Assembly (NCBI GenBank): GCA_035315065.1
Contig: DATFYM010000134.1
Span: forward strand, 1 to 28,066
Length of the DNA: 28,066 nucleotides
Origin: DATFYM01 sp035315065
Lineage (GTDB): Bacteria > Acidobacteriota > Terriglobia > UBA7540
Reading direction: 5' to 3'
Below, one piece after another: positions 20,731 to 28,066 of the stretch. Made by a program: the position numbers and the translations under genes. The first letter of the stretch is position 1; each line of letters starts with the position of its first letter. The notes beneath the pieces were generated by a model. The model searched no databases. It was not told where the DNA came from and worked only from the letters and a program-made list of their open reading frames with translations.

Positions 20731-23643
20731 TCATCGGAAGTTCTTGATCAGCACCGCATCGGTCGGTTCCGTGCCGCGCGAGAGGGCCAACCGACCGTCG
20801 CGGGACCAGTCGAACCAGAAAATCTCGTCCGAAGTGAAATGCGTCACGGGCTTTGGCGGGCCGCCCGCCACGGTCTGTTCCCAGATGTTATCCACGCCAT
20901 TTACACGGTTGACGAAAGAGATGGCGCGACCATCGGGGGTCCAAACAAAGGGACTGCCGGCTGTGACGGGCAGCGCGAAAACCTTGGCGGGTTGGCCGCC
21001 CGCGAAAGGGACCATCGATAGGACGGCTGGCTGATCCTGGCTGGGAAAGTACTTGCAGGCGATCCACTTGCCGTCCGGGGAGACGGATGGCCAATAGGAG
21101 GTGTAGTTCGTCAACTGGGACGTTGGGCCGCCTGCGCTTGGAATCCTCATCAAAACAGATCTGTCTCCCTGCTGCCTGGTGAAAACCACCCACCGGCCAT
21201 CCGGCGATATGGCCGGAATCAAGCTCTCGTAGTCTTGGGTAAGCTGTTTCAGGTTGCTACCGTCCATATCCATGCGCCAGATGTTTCCGCCTTTTCGATC
21301 CGACTGGCCGAAAGCAATGAAGCCGCCACGCAGGGAGACGGCGGGCTGGGCGGAAAACGAGGATGCGTCGTTGCTGGTAAGCCGCTGGGAGTTCGAGCCG
21401 TCCGCGTCCATCTCCCAAAGGTTGCTGCGTTCATCACGGGCGGAGTAATAGACGATTCTCCCGTCCGGCGTCCATGCCAGGCCGGCCATGCCGTCGGCGT
21501 TCTGGTTCCCCGCACTCACCGGCCGAACTTCGGACTCCTTGTTGGGTATAGCGACCTGGATGGTTGCAAGAACCCGGCCCTGCAGGGCCAGCAGCGTCTT
21601 TGCGTCCGCGCTCGCCCGGATTTCTGTGTAGTTGGAAAGGTCGTGAGTGATCTGGCGGGCTTCACCCCCCTCAACCGAGACTTCGTAAAGCTGTGATGGC
21701 GCAAAGAGCCCCGACACCCCTTGCGGACTGCCCGCAACGAGCAGGTGAGGGCTGGCAGGGAGCCACGTGAGATCCTCGATCTCGACCCAAGGTTCGCCAG
21801 CCACCGGCTGGGCCTGGCCACCTTCCGCCCCGATGGTGTTCAAAACGGGTTGCGGGCTATAGTGTATGAAGGCCAGAGTCTTGCCATCCGGAGACCAGGC
21901 GACTCTGCCAATGCCCTCAGGTGGCTTGCAGGACACCAATACCCGCTCGCTAGAGCTATCGACTGAGGCGGTCAACAAGCCGACCTCATCACCGGTTCTC
22001 CGCACAAAAGCGACCCTTCGGCCATCGGTAGAAAATGCCGGCGGGCCCGAGATCCCGGCCAGCGTCTTTCTTGGAGTTCCGCCGAGACACGGCAACTTGT
22101 AGAGATCGCCGCTGAACTTGAGCCGATCGTTTTGGACAAGGTAGACGTGGCTGCCATCGGCAGAGAACGCCAAGCCGTGGCATTCATCCTCACCTAGGGT
22201 GGCAATCTGCACGTCGCCGCCGGTGGCCAGTTGCTTCAGCCAGAGGTTTTGCTTTCCCTCCGCTTCCCGTACGTACGCGACGTACTTGCCGTCCGGCGAG
22301 ATGGCCGCGTGCTGGACGTCGCCGCTACCTGTCACCAGCGTGCTCAGTGCCCTTTGCGGCGATGAAGAGACTTCCAACGCTGCCACAGCACGGCCCGAAT
22401 CCCTATCGCGCTTCAGTCGTTTCAGGTCAGCGCGCATTTCCGCCGCGCTCTGGAAACGCAGGTCGCGGTCCTTTTCCAGCGCGTTATGGATGATTTCTTC
22501 CAGTCTGGGCGGAAGCCGGGGGTTGAGCTGCAAGGGCGGCGGGGGAGCCTCGGTGAGAAGGGCCTGAAAAATCAAGGCCGTGGTTTTGCCCGCGAAAGCC
22601 CTGCGACCGGTGGCCATCTCGTAAAGCACCGCGCCAAAACTGAACAGGTCCGTGCGGGCGTCAACTTCCTCGCCTCGCGCTTGCTCCGGCGTCATATAGG
22701 CTACCGTCCCGACGGCGGCTCCCGGGCTGGTGAGCTGATCGACGTCAATCGACGCTATGGGCAAGGCTGTAACGGCGTCGTCCCTGCCGCCGGACAGACG
22801 CCGGTCTGAGACCGCCCCTACAGGTGAAGCGAGTTTCGCCAACCCAAAATCCAGAATCTTGGCCACTCCGCGGCTGGTCAAGAAGATGTTCGCCGGCTTG
22901 ATGTCCCGGTGGATGATGCCCTTCGCATGCGCAGCGTCCAGCGCGTCGGCGATCTGAATAGACAACTCCAGGACTGTATCGACCGTTAGGGGCGCCCCCT
23001 TTACTACGTTCAGGGCGGGCTCTCCTGGGCGCTCCCGACCTGGCGGGACAGGCACAAGGCCTCCGCCTACAGCGATCCGCTCCTGCAGCGTCTGCCCCTC
23101 CAGCAACTCCATAGCGATGAGGGGGTGACCTTCGAACTCGTCAATGTCGTAAATCGTGCAGATATTCGGATGATTCAGCGCCGAGGCCGCGCGTGCTTCG
23201 CGCTGGAAGCGCTCCAGGGCCTGAGGACCGTGCAGGGGCGCGGAAATGAGGCCCAGCCTTACCGCGGCGGGCAAGAACTTCAGGGCCACCTCGCGGCCCA
23301 AGCGCGTGTCCTTGGCCTGATAGACCACCCCCATGCCCCCGCTTCCCACCTTCTGGAGGATACGATAATGCGAGATCGTTCTGCCGACCATGAGGTCGGG
23401 TCGGCTCGCCGCATCCGCCAGGCGGGCCCGATCCTGAGCCAAAGCCTTGGCCGCTACCTCCAAGGCGGGTGCCTCCAGGAAGCTTCCAGTTTCCTCCCCT
23501 TGTGCTAGCAGCGATTCAACATCCTTTCGTAGGGACCGATCTCCGGCGCAGGCTTGCTCCAGGAAGGCCGCCCTCCGGCTCTTTTCCTCCTCCAGCGCCG
23601 AATGATACAAGCGCTCGATTTTCTGCCAACGCTCAGGCTCCAT
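20731..23643 (-). CDS. Ser/Thr protein kinase with PD40 beta-propeller C-terminus
   Basis: A 970-residue Hanks-type kinase. A short helical N-terminus (MEPERWQKIERLYHSALE ... VESLL) precedes the kinase at ~91-410: G-loop GSGGMG (100-105), Lys122 in EVALKFL, HRDIKPAN with Asp247, DFG at 265-267, TPE at 318-320. From ~430 on there are TolB/PD40 repeats (AAISPDGKYVAYV, AWSPDGKTLAFIHY, WTPDGRIVYYS, AISPDGRWVVFT, SVSPDGKWIACK). Unlike many relatives, no membrane segment links the parts. Three loops are longer than usual: ~128-139, ~192-217 and ~273-296; two of these are encoded by palindrome-containing DNA. The start overlaps the sigma gene by 11 bp. The kinase may control that sigma factor; this is inference. 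Substrates are unknown. Confidence 0.92.
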   Translation of the reverse strand: MEPERWQKIERLYHSALEEEKSRRAAFLEQACAGDRSLRKDVESLLAQGEETGSFLEAPALEVAAKALAQDRARLADAASRPDLMVGRTISHYRILQKVGSGGMGVVYQAKDTRLGREVALKFLPAAVRLGLISAPLHGPQALERFQREARAASALNHPNICTIYDIDEFEGHPLIAMELLEGQTLQERIAVGGGLVPVPPGRERPGEPALNVVKGAPLTVDTVLELSIQIADALDAAHAKGIIHRDIKPANIFLTSRGVAKILDFGLAKLASPVGAVSDRRLSGGRDDAVTALPIASIDVDQLTSPGAAVGTVAYMTPEQARGEEVDARTDLFSFGAVLYEMATGRRAFAGKTTALIFQALLTEAPPPPLQLNPRLPPRLEEIIHNALEKDRDLRFQSAAEMRADLKRLKRDRDSGRAVAALEVSSSPQRALSTLVTGSGDVQHAAISPDGKYVAYVREAEGKQNLWLKQLATGGDVQIATLGEDECHGLAFSADGSHVYLVQNDRLKFSGDLYKLPCLGGTPRKTLAGISGPPAFSTDGRRVAFVRRTGDEVGLLTASVDSSSERVLVSCKPPEGIGRVAWSPDGKTLAFIHYSPQPVLNTIGAEGGQAQPVAGEPWVEIEDLTWLPASPHLLVAGSPQGVSGLFAPSQLYEVSVEGGEARQITHDLSNYTEIRASADAKTLLALQGRVLATIQVAIPNKESEVRPVSAGNQNADGMAGLAWTPDGRIVYYSARDERSNLWEMDADGSNSQRLTSNDASSFSAQPAVSLRGGFIAFGQSDRKGGNIWRMDMDGSNLKQLTQDYESLIPAISPDGRWVVFTRQQGDRSVLMRIPSAGGPTSQLTNYTSYWPSVSPDGKWIACKYFPSQDQPAVLSMVPFAGGQPAKVFALPVTAGSPFVWTPDGRAISFVNRVNGVDNIWEQTVAGGPPKPVTHFTSDEIFWFDWSRDGRLALSRGTEPTDAVLIKNFR

Positions 23644-24217
23644 CCGGCTTCTCCCCGCTCAGCTCGCGCCGCAGCCAACTCTTGGCCAGCCTCCAGTCGC
23701 GCAGCACGGTCTCGTTCGAAACCTTCAGTACCTCGGCGGTTTCCTCCACGCTGAGGCCGCCGAAGAAGCGCAGCTCCACCACTTGGCTCTTGCGTGGATC
23801 AACGGCAGCCAAGGCCTTCAGGGCTTCATCCAAAGCCACCAGGTCCGCACCCGGCGTCTCTGCCACTGCCAGCCCCTCGTCCAATTGCAACGGCCGGATG
23901 TGTCCGCCCCGCTTCATGGCTTGGCGAGAACGGGCCCAATCCACCAGAATCCGCCGCATCGCTTGGGCGCACACGGCAAAAAAGTGAGCGCGATTCTGCC
24001 AGCTTGTATGGGCAGAATCCACCAGCCGCAGATAAGCCTCATTTACCAGGGCAGTGGTCTGAAGCGTGTGGCCTGGCCTTTCGTTGGCCATGTACCGTTG
24101 CGCCAGACAGTGCAGTTCGTCGTGCACGATAGGTATGAGCTTCTCGATCGCGCTCTGCTCTCCCTCGCTCCAGGCCTTTAGCAGTTGCGTCACTTGGTGG
24201 GCCGACGACTCGATCAT
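23633..24217 (-). CDS. ECF sigma factor (TIGR02999-like)
   Basis: A 194-residue sigma factor. Region 2 is seen at ~25-95 (VHDELHCLAQRYMANERPGH, TTALVNEAYLRLVD, HFFAVCAQAMRRILVDWARS), region 4 at ~130-185 (VVELRFFGGLSVEETAEVLK, then VSNETVLRDWRLAKSWLRRE). The conserved GHTLQTTALVNEAYLRL and FFAVCAQAMRRILVDWAR blocks mark the acidobacterial/planctomycete ECF group that pairs with Ser/Thr kinases. ATG 24217 has GAGG nearby upstream. The stop overlaps the kinase start by 11 bp, so the two are translationally coupled. No anti-sigma factor is present; control by the kinase is the likely alternative. Confidence 0.93.
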   Translation of the reverse strand: MIESSAHQVTQLLKAWSEGEQSAIEKLIPIVHDELHCLAQRYMANERPGHTLQTTALVNEAYLRLVDSAHTSWQNRAHFFAVCAQAMRRILVDWARSRQAMKRGGHIRPLQLDEGLAVAETPGADLVALDEALKALAAVDPRKSQVVELRFFGGLSVEETAEVLKVSNETVLRDWRLAKSWLRRELSGEKPDGA

Positions 24218-24250
24218 GCCACCGCCTCGGTAACTCGTCCGGGATCAGTG

Positions 24251-24525
24251 CAGGTTACCACATTTGTTCGGTGCCTTCTACAAACGGTTCGGTCGGTGGT
24301 ACGGTTCGGTGGTCGTCGGTCGTCTCGGTAATGGTTTTCACTTGGATGCAGTACCGGCCTGAGCCGGTACCTCGACGCGAATCTGAGTGGTACTGGTTCG
24401 TCCCTTCGCCGGCGTTGAGGAAATTTCTTCGCTGTCGTTGCAGTTTTCCACCGCCTTTTCCGCCTTTAAGGGTGAGGGCAACTAAGAGTTGACCCTTAGT
24501 CAAGAGAGGGTGAGGAGGCAAAGCT
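24251..24525. other. gene-free gap with CGGT repeats and a hairpin
   Basis: ACGGTTCGGTCGGTGGT at 24284-24300 is followed by a degenerate second copy from 24301 with CGGT-rich units. GTACCGGC-CTGA-GCCGGTAC at 24351-24370 is a perfect hairpin. CTAAG-N8-CTTAG is near 24482-24499. The gap must hold the sigma promoter (minus) and that of the 24526 gene (plus), but I cannot place either box with confidence. Confidence 0.45.
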
Positions 24526-25035
24526 ATGAACAAAGTGACGCGTGTTCTGCTCCCTGGGTTGGCGCTGCTGACGTTCGGAGCGATCACTGGGTTATCTCTG
24601 CGGGCTGCAGACCCCCGAGCGGCGATGGCCAGTTGGGACAATCTCCAAAACCTGAGGCCGGGCCAGGAAATTCGCGTGGTGTTGAACGACGCCAAATCCT
24701 ATCAAGGTGAGCTTCAGTTGTTGAGCGACGGTGGGATTACGCTTCGGCAGGCGGCGGGTGAGCAGACATTCGCGCGGCAAGACATTCTTCGCGTTTCGTC
24801 AAAGGCTCGAGGGCGCCGAGTGCGAAACGCTCTCCTGGGAGCGGCCGTTGGAGCAGGCTCGGGCCTTGGCATTGGGGCAGCCGCTGATCACACGAGCTGT
24901 AATCATGCGTCCTTCGGGCCCTGTTTCCCCAATCTGGGCAAGGAAGTAATCACACCTCTGGGTGCGTTGGCAGGCGCGGTCGTCGGCGCAGTGATGCCCA
25001 CGGGTGGATGGCATGAAGTCTATCGCGCTCGCTGA
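24526..25035 (+). CDS. small exported protein with glycine-zipper segments
   Basis: A 169-residue protein with signal peptide (MNKVTRVLLPGLALLTFGAI). The mature part has a beta-rich region RPGQEIRVVLNDAKSYQGEL followed by QLLSDGGITL and DILRVSSKA, which has the look of an Sm-like fold. Two Gly/Ala-rich segments, ALLGAAVGAGSGLGIGAAA and PLGALAGAVVGAVMPTGG, resemble glycine zippers, suggesting membrane association. Two cysteines lie between them (SCNHASFGPCF). GAGGAGG precedes the ATG. I do not recognise the family; an envelope location is inferred. Confidence 0.7.
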   Translation: MNKVTRVLLPGLALLTFGAITGLSLRAADPRAAMASWDNLQNLRPGQEIRVVLNDAKSYQGELQLLSDGGITLRQAAGEQTFARQDILRVSSKARGRRVRNALLGAAVGAGSGLGIGAAADHTSCNHASFGPCFPNLGKEVITPLGALAGAVVGAVMPTGGWHEVYRAR

Positions 25036-25167
25036 TGGCCGGCGGCGATCACGCGACGCCAGACGCGAAGGAACTACGGTATGCGTAAACTGGATGAGTT
25101 CTATTGCGTTCCCGCATGAGAACGGGCATAAAAAAAGAGCGCATTGCAAAAGAACAGAAGGGTCAGA

Positions 25168-25243
25168 TGGTGAGCCGTGGGGGAATCGAACCCTCAACCT
25201 ACTGATTAAGAGTCAGTTGCTCTACCAATTGAGCTAACGGCCC
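25168..25243 (-). tRNA. tRNA-Lys (anticodon CTT)
   Basis: On the minus strand the gene starts GGGCCGTTAGCTCAATTGGT, with anticodon loop CTCTTAA (anticodon CTT, Lys codon AAG), TPsiC arm GGGTTCGATTCCC, and acceptor end ACGGCTC-A-CCA. The 7-bp acceptor stem pairs with one G-T. CCA is encoded. It is the last gene of the minus-strand group thrC-alaX-tRNA-Ala-tRNA-Lys. Confidence 0.95.
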
Positions 25244-25436
25244 ATCAAGCTACCTGTACCCAAAAAGTCGACTTTCCAAGCCACGTCACCTTGAACGGAC
25301 CGGCTCCCGCTTCGCCAGTCGGGCGCCGTTAGTCGTAAGCACCTCGAACAGTGTACCACAAACTGCCCCGACATTTTCAAGGCCCGTCTCAGCCAGTGCT
25401 TTGACCTCCATACTGTTGGCTTGGAGACTGTGGTTC

Positions 25437-25512
25437 TGGTGGACGCGAAGGGATTCGAACCCTCGACCTCAGCGTTGCGAACGCCGCGCTCTCCCAACTG
25501 AGCTACGCGCCC
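25437..25512 (-). tRNA. tRNA-Ala (anticodon CGC)
   Basis: The gene starts GGGCGCGTAGCTCAGTTGGG; the anticodon loop TTCGCAA gives CGC (Ala codon GCG); the T arm is GGGTTCGAATCCC; CCA is encoded. The acceptor stem has the G3-U70 pair that AlaRS and AlaX-type editors recognise. It lies 49 bp after the alanyl-tRNA editing gene on the same strand. Confidence 0.95.
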
Positions 25513-25561
25513 ACTCGTCAGGCATGCCGCGTGCATTATTATAGCACGGGCCCGCTGGTGC

Positions 25562-26785
25562 TTATTGCCTGATCTCCGCCTCAGCGAAGGTGAGCAACTC
25601 CTCGATCCGACCCTCGGCCACTCCTCCACCCTGGGCGAAGTCGTGCGTGCCGCCGCCCTTGCCTCCAAACTTCGCCACACCATGCTTGAGGAGCACCCCC
25701 ATGTCAAGCTCGCCGCCCGGGCTCTGGGCGAAGTAAAGGGAGGTGGGATCGCCCTTCACGCCGATCAGCGCTATGGCGGCGGGCTCGCTCGCGACAGCGT
25801 GCGCGATCCTCTTTGCTTCGGCCTGCTCCTCCGCGGCAAAGACACAGCGAACAATCGTCCACCCGTCTCTCGGCGCCGCCGCCTGGTAGAGCTCGCGAGC
25901 GCGGTACCCCGCCACTCGCTCCGTCAGCCTATCGCGTGCCCGCGCCAACGCGCGCAATTCGTCCAGTTGCCCAGCAACCAAGGCCGGCACCTGGTCCGAC
26001 GAGTTCGAAAGCAACCGGCTCGCTTCGCTCAAGGTCTGGAAGTCGCGGCGCGCGGCGAGCAGCGCTCGCCGGCCGCACACGAACTCGACGCGCGTCTGAC
26101 CGCCGGCGCCCTTTTGTGCTTGTCGCTCGACTTTGCGCACGGCGATCAGCCCGATTGCGCCGGTACGCCGCACGTGCGTGCCCCCGCAAGCCGAAAGGTC
26201 AAAGTCCTCGATCTCGATCAGCCGTACTTCACCTTCGCGCCGGGTCGGCTTTCGCAGGTCCATCTGACTGGCTTCCTCGGCCGCTCGGAACGAGATGCGG
26301 ACCTCCCGGTCTTCGAAGACAATCTGGTTAGCGAGATCCTCCGCTGCCTCGATCTGCCGCCGGCCGAGCCGGTCGGAGTCGAGATCGATGGTGGATACGA
26401 CGGCCCCAAGATGAAAGGACACCGTCCGGTAGCCGCCCGTGTGCTCGAACGCCGCGGAAAGGGCGTGCTGCCCGGTGTGCTGCTGCATGTGGTCGAAGCG
26501 TTGCGCCCAATCGATGAGGCCTCGAACGGTGGCGCCATGGGTGATCCCGGCGGGCGATCCTCCCTCGACGATGTGCGCGACGGCGTCATCCTCATCGACA
26601 ACATCCAGCAGCGGGACGTCAGCCAGTGTGCCCCGATCCGAGGGTTGGCCGCCGGATTCGGGGTAGAACGCAGTACGATCCAGATAGATCCGCAGACCTC
26701 GCGGGTCGGGTTCAGACTTGAGGACGTGAGCATCGAACTCGCGCAGGTAACAATCGGTATAATAAAGACGCTCGGTGGCTGGCAT
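25562..26785 (-). CDS. alanyl-tRNA editing protein with DHHA1 domain (AlaX-L)
   Basis: A 407-residue free-standing editing enzyme that would hydrolyse Ser-tRNA-Ala (and Gly-tRNA-Ala). The N-terminal part has the AlaRS/AlaX motif DRTAFYPESGGQPSDRG, the zinc pair HTGQH (His103, His107) and the second pair CGGTHV (Cys199, His203), so all four zinc ligands are kept. The C-terminal DHHA1 part ends GVAKFGGKGGGTHDFAQGGG. There is no aminoacylation domain, so it is not AlaS itself. ATG 26785 (MPATERLYYTD) is the family-like start; the ribosome site is weak. It lies 55 bp after thrC and 49 bp before tRNA-Ala, which fits a shared transcript. Confidence 0.92.
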   Translation of the reverse strand: MPATERLYYTDCYLREFDAHVLKSEPDPRGLRIYLDRTAFYPESGGQPSDRGTLADVPLLDVVDEDDAVAHIVEGGSPAGITHGATVRGLIDWAQRFDHMQQHTGQHALSAAFEHTGGYRTVSFHLGAVVSTIDLDSDRLGRRQIEAAEDLANQIVFEDREVRISFRAAEEASQMDLRKPTRREGEVRLIEIEDFDLSACGGTHVRRTGAIGLIAVRKVERQAQKGAGGQTRVEFVCGRRALLAARRDFQTLSEASRLLSNSSDQVPALVAGQLDELRALARARDRLTERVAGYRARELYQAAAPRDGWTIVRCVFAAEEQAEAKRIAHAVASEPAAIALIGVKGDPTSLYFAQSPGGELDMGVLLKHGVAKFGGKGGGTHDFAQGGGVAEGRIEELLTFAEAEIRQ

Positions 26786-26840
26786 GATGGAGTTCCGCAC
26801 TTCAGTCCGTCCGTGTGTCGCGAGTGCCGTATCCAAAACG

Positions 26841-28028
26841 CTAAGCTCGCTGGACCACGGTCTCGAGCACCTCAAGATACTTATAGCCGCTGCCTGTTAG
26901 AAACAACACCACGGTCTCGGAACCCGAAAGGAAGCCTTCGCTGAGGAGACGCTTCAACGCCGCCAGGGTGGCGCCGCCTTCAGGCGATGTGACGATACCT
27001 TCGCCCTCCGCGATCTCGCGCACGCCAGCCAGCATCGCGCTATCCTCCACCGCCAGGGCGGCGCCATCGCTCTCGCGCAGCGCGCGCAACATCAAGGAGT
27101 CACCCACAGCCGACGGCACGCGCAGCCCGGAGGCCAGCGTTGCCGGATTCTGCCATTCTTCGGCGCGATCGGCTCCACTCGCGAACGCGCGAACAATGGG
27201 CGCGCAACCCGTCGATTGTACCGCGATCATGCGGGGCCGCTCGTCCCCGATCCAGCCCATCGCCGCCATCTCCTCGAAGGCTTTCCACATGCCCACGAGT
27301 CCGGTGCCGCCACCGGTGGGGTAGACCACCGCGTCGGGCACTCGCCCGTCGAGTTGTTCCACCAACTCGTAGGCCATGGTCTTCTTGCCCTCCACCCGGT
27401 AGGGTTCCTTGAGGGTGGAGACATCGAACCAGCCTTCGGCGTCGATACGCTCGCGCAGCAGGCGCCCACAGTCCTTGATGCTGCCCGGGATGAGCTTGAC
27501 TTCGGCGCCCAGCAGCGCGCACTCCAGGCGGTTCATGAGCGGAGTGCCTTCCGGCATGTAGACCAGCGACTGCATCCCCGCCTTGGCCGCATAGGCCGCC
27601 ATGGCGCCGCCGGCGTTGCCGGCTGACGGCACCGCCACCTTATGGATCCCCAACTCGCGCGCCATGCTGATGGCTACCGCTTGCCCGCGCGCCTTGAACG
27701 AGCCCGTCGGGTTCACACCTTCATCCTTGAGGTAGAGACGCGGAAGGCAGATCGATTCTCCCAGGCGGCGTGCATGCAGCAAGGGCGTGAAGCCCTCGCC
27801 CAGGCACACGATCGATTCGTCGTGGTTCACGGGCAGGACTTCGCGATATCGCCACAGGTTCTTGGAGCGAGCGGCCACACTCTCGCGAGTGAGAGTAGCC
27901 GCAGCCCGGCGGAGATCATAGCGAACCAGCAGCGGCCCGCCACACTCGCAAAGGTTGTACACCCTGCCGGGCGGGAGCTGCTTCCCGCAGCGCGAGCACT
28001 CGAGATGGGTGATGTAAGAGTTCGTCAT
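26841..28028 (-). CDS. thrC: threonine synthase
   Basis: A 395-residue PLP enzyme of fold type II, making threonine from O-phosphohomoserine. The N-terminus has a zinc-ribbon-like pattern: CSRC and CEC (Cys11, 14, 27, 29). The PLP lysine is Lys112 in NPTGSFKARG; PSAGNAGGAMAAYAAKAGM is the substrate loop; YPTGGGTGLVG binds the PLP phosphate; SPEGGATLAALKR and LTGSGYKYLE are C-terminal signatures. Other fold-II enzymes are conceivable, but this combination suits threonine synthase. ATG 28028 directly follows a heptamer repeat, and no ribosome site is visible. alaX follows 55 bp later. Confidence 0.9.
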   Translation of the reverse strand: MTNSYITHLECSRCGKQLPPGRVYNLCECGGPLLVRYDLRRAAATLTRESVAARSKNLWRYREVLPVNHDESIVCLGEGFTPLLHARRLGESICLPRLYLKDEGVNPTGSFKARGQAVAISMARELGIHKVAVPSAGNAGGAMAAYAAKAGMQSLVYMPEGTPLMNRLECALLGAEVKLIPGSIKDCGRLLRERIDAEGWFDVSTLKEPYRVEGKKTMAYELVEQLDGRVPDAVVYPTGGGTGLVGMWKAFEEMAAMGWIGDERPRMIAVQSTGCAPIVRAFASGADRAEEWQNPATLASGLRVPSAVGDSLMLRALRESDGAALAVEDSAMLAGVREIAEGEGIVTSPEGGATLAALKRLLSEGFLSGSETVVLFLTGSGYKYLEVLETVVQRA

Positions 28029-28030
28029 TG

Positions 28031-28066
28031 GTGCGTCGTCCGTTGTCCGTTGTTCGTGGTCCGTGA
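28031..28066. repeat. GTTGTCC heptamer repeat at the window edge
   Basis: The run GTCGTCCGTTGTCCGTTGTT continues with CGTGGTCCGTGA; it is made of degenerate 7-8-bp units and touches the thrC start region. The other arm, if any, is outside the window. Confidence 0.55.

Noticed and set aside
25100..25167. Terminator after tRNA-Lys
   Set aside because: A run of seven T on the minus strand exists (near 25131-25137), but no stable stem directly precedes it; the CCCG/CGGG stem lies on its far side.

Overview
The window reads as a chromosomal segment from a high-GC soil bacterium, most likely an Acidobacteriota member. This is inferred from gene content: PEP-CTERM and HAF-repeat exported proteins, a CadC-type winged-helix/TolB-like/TPR regulator, a Ser/Thr kinase carrying C-terminal beta-propeller (PD40) repeats next to an ECF sigma factor of the TIGR02999 type, and intergenic spacers packed with short inverted repeats. 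No ribosomal RNA or other phylogenetic anchor is present, so this is an inference.

Layout. 1-2.1 kb: two minus-strand PEP-CTERM genes, the second with HAF repeats. 2.4-4.4 kb: a divergent membrane-bound winged-helix/TPR regulator behind an extended -10 promoter. 4.5-6.05 kb: a pseudogene of a ~500-residue protein with four inactivating lesions, followed by a 34-bp inverted-repeat pair. 6.3-8.9 kb: five toxin-antitoxin (TA) loci packed together: an orphan HTH antitoxin, an apparently intact Phd-VapC pair with a recognisable promoter and tandem operator-like repeats, a decayed BrnT-BrnA pair, an intact PF09720-type antitoxin with a frameshifted ParE/RelE toxin, and a VapB antitoxin with a truncated VapC. 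9.0-10.1 kb: a small gene with a GPKT-type motif, decamer repeats and a 200-bp inverted repeat.

10.2-16 kb: an AzgA-type purine permease, an orphan gluconate 2-dehydrogenase subunit-3-like protein, an exported DUF4139 protein and phosphoglucosamine mutase GlmM. 16.1-18.4 kb: an exported protein with a 39-bp tandem repeat, an FmdB-type zinc ribbon protein, and a Crp/Fnr regulator whose upstream region carries two Crp-like dyads exactly 22 bp apart. 18.6-20.7 kb: purD and purE of purine synthesis. 20.7-24.2 kb: an ECF sigma factor overlapping a 970-residue Ser/Thr kinase. 24.5-25.0 kb: a small exported glycine-zipper protein. 25.2-28.0 kb: on the minus strand, threonine synthase, an alanyl-tRNA editing protein (AlaX-L), tRNA-Ala(CGC) and tRNA-Lys(CTT).

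Housekeeping genes (glmM, purD, purE, thrC, tRNAs) are intact. The decay is concentrated in 4.5-8.9 kb, which looks like an accessory island. A second theme runs through the window: many intergenic gaps hold degenerate 7-8-bp repeats or long inverted repeats of several unrelated sequence families, and two or three such sequences appear to have entered coding regions. All calls are by eye from sequence; no search was run.
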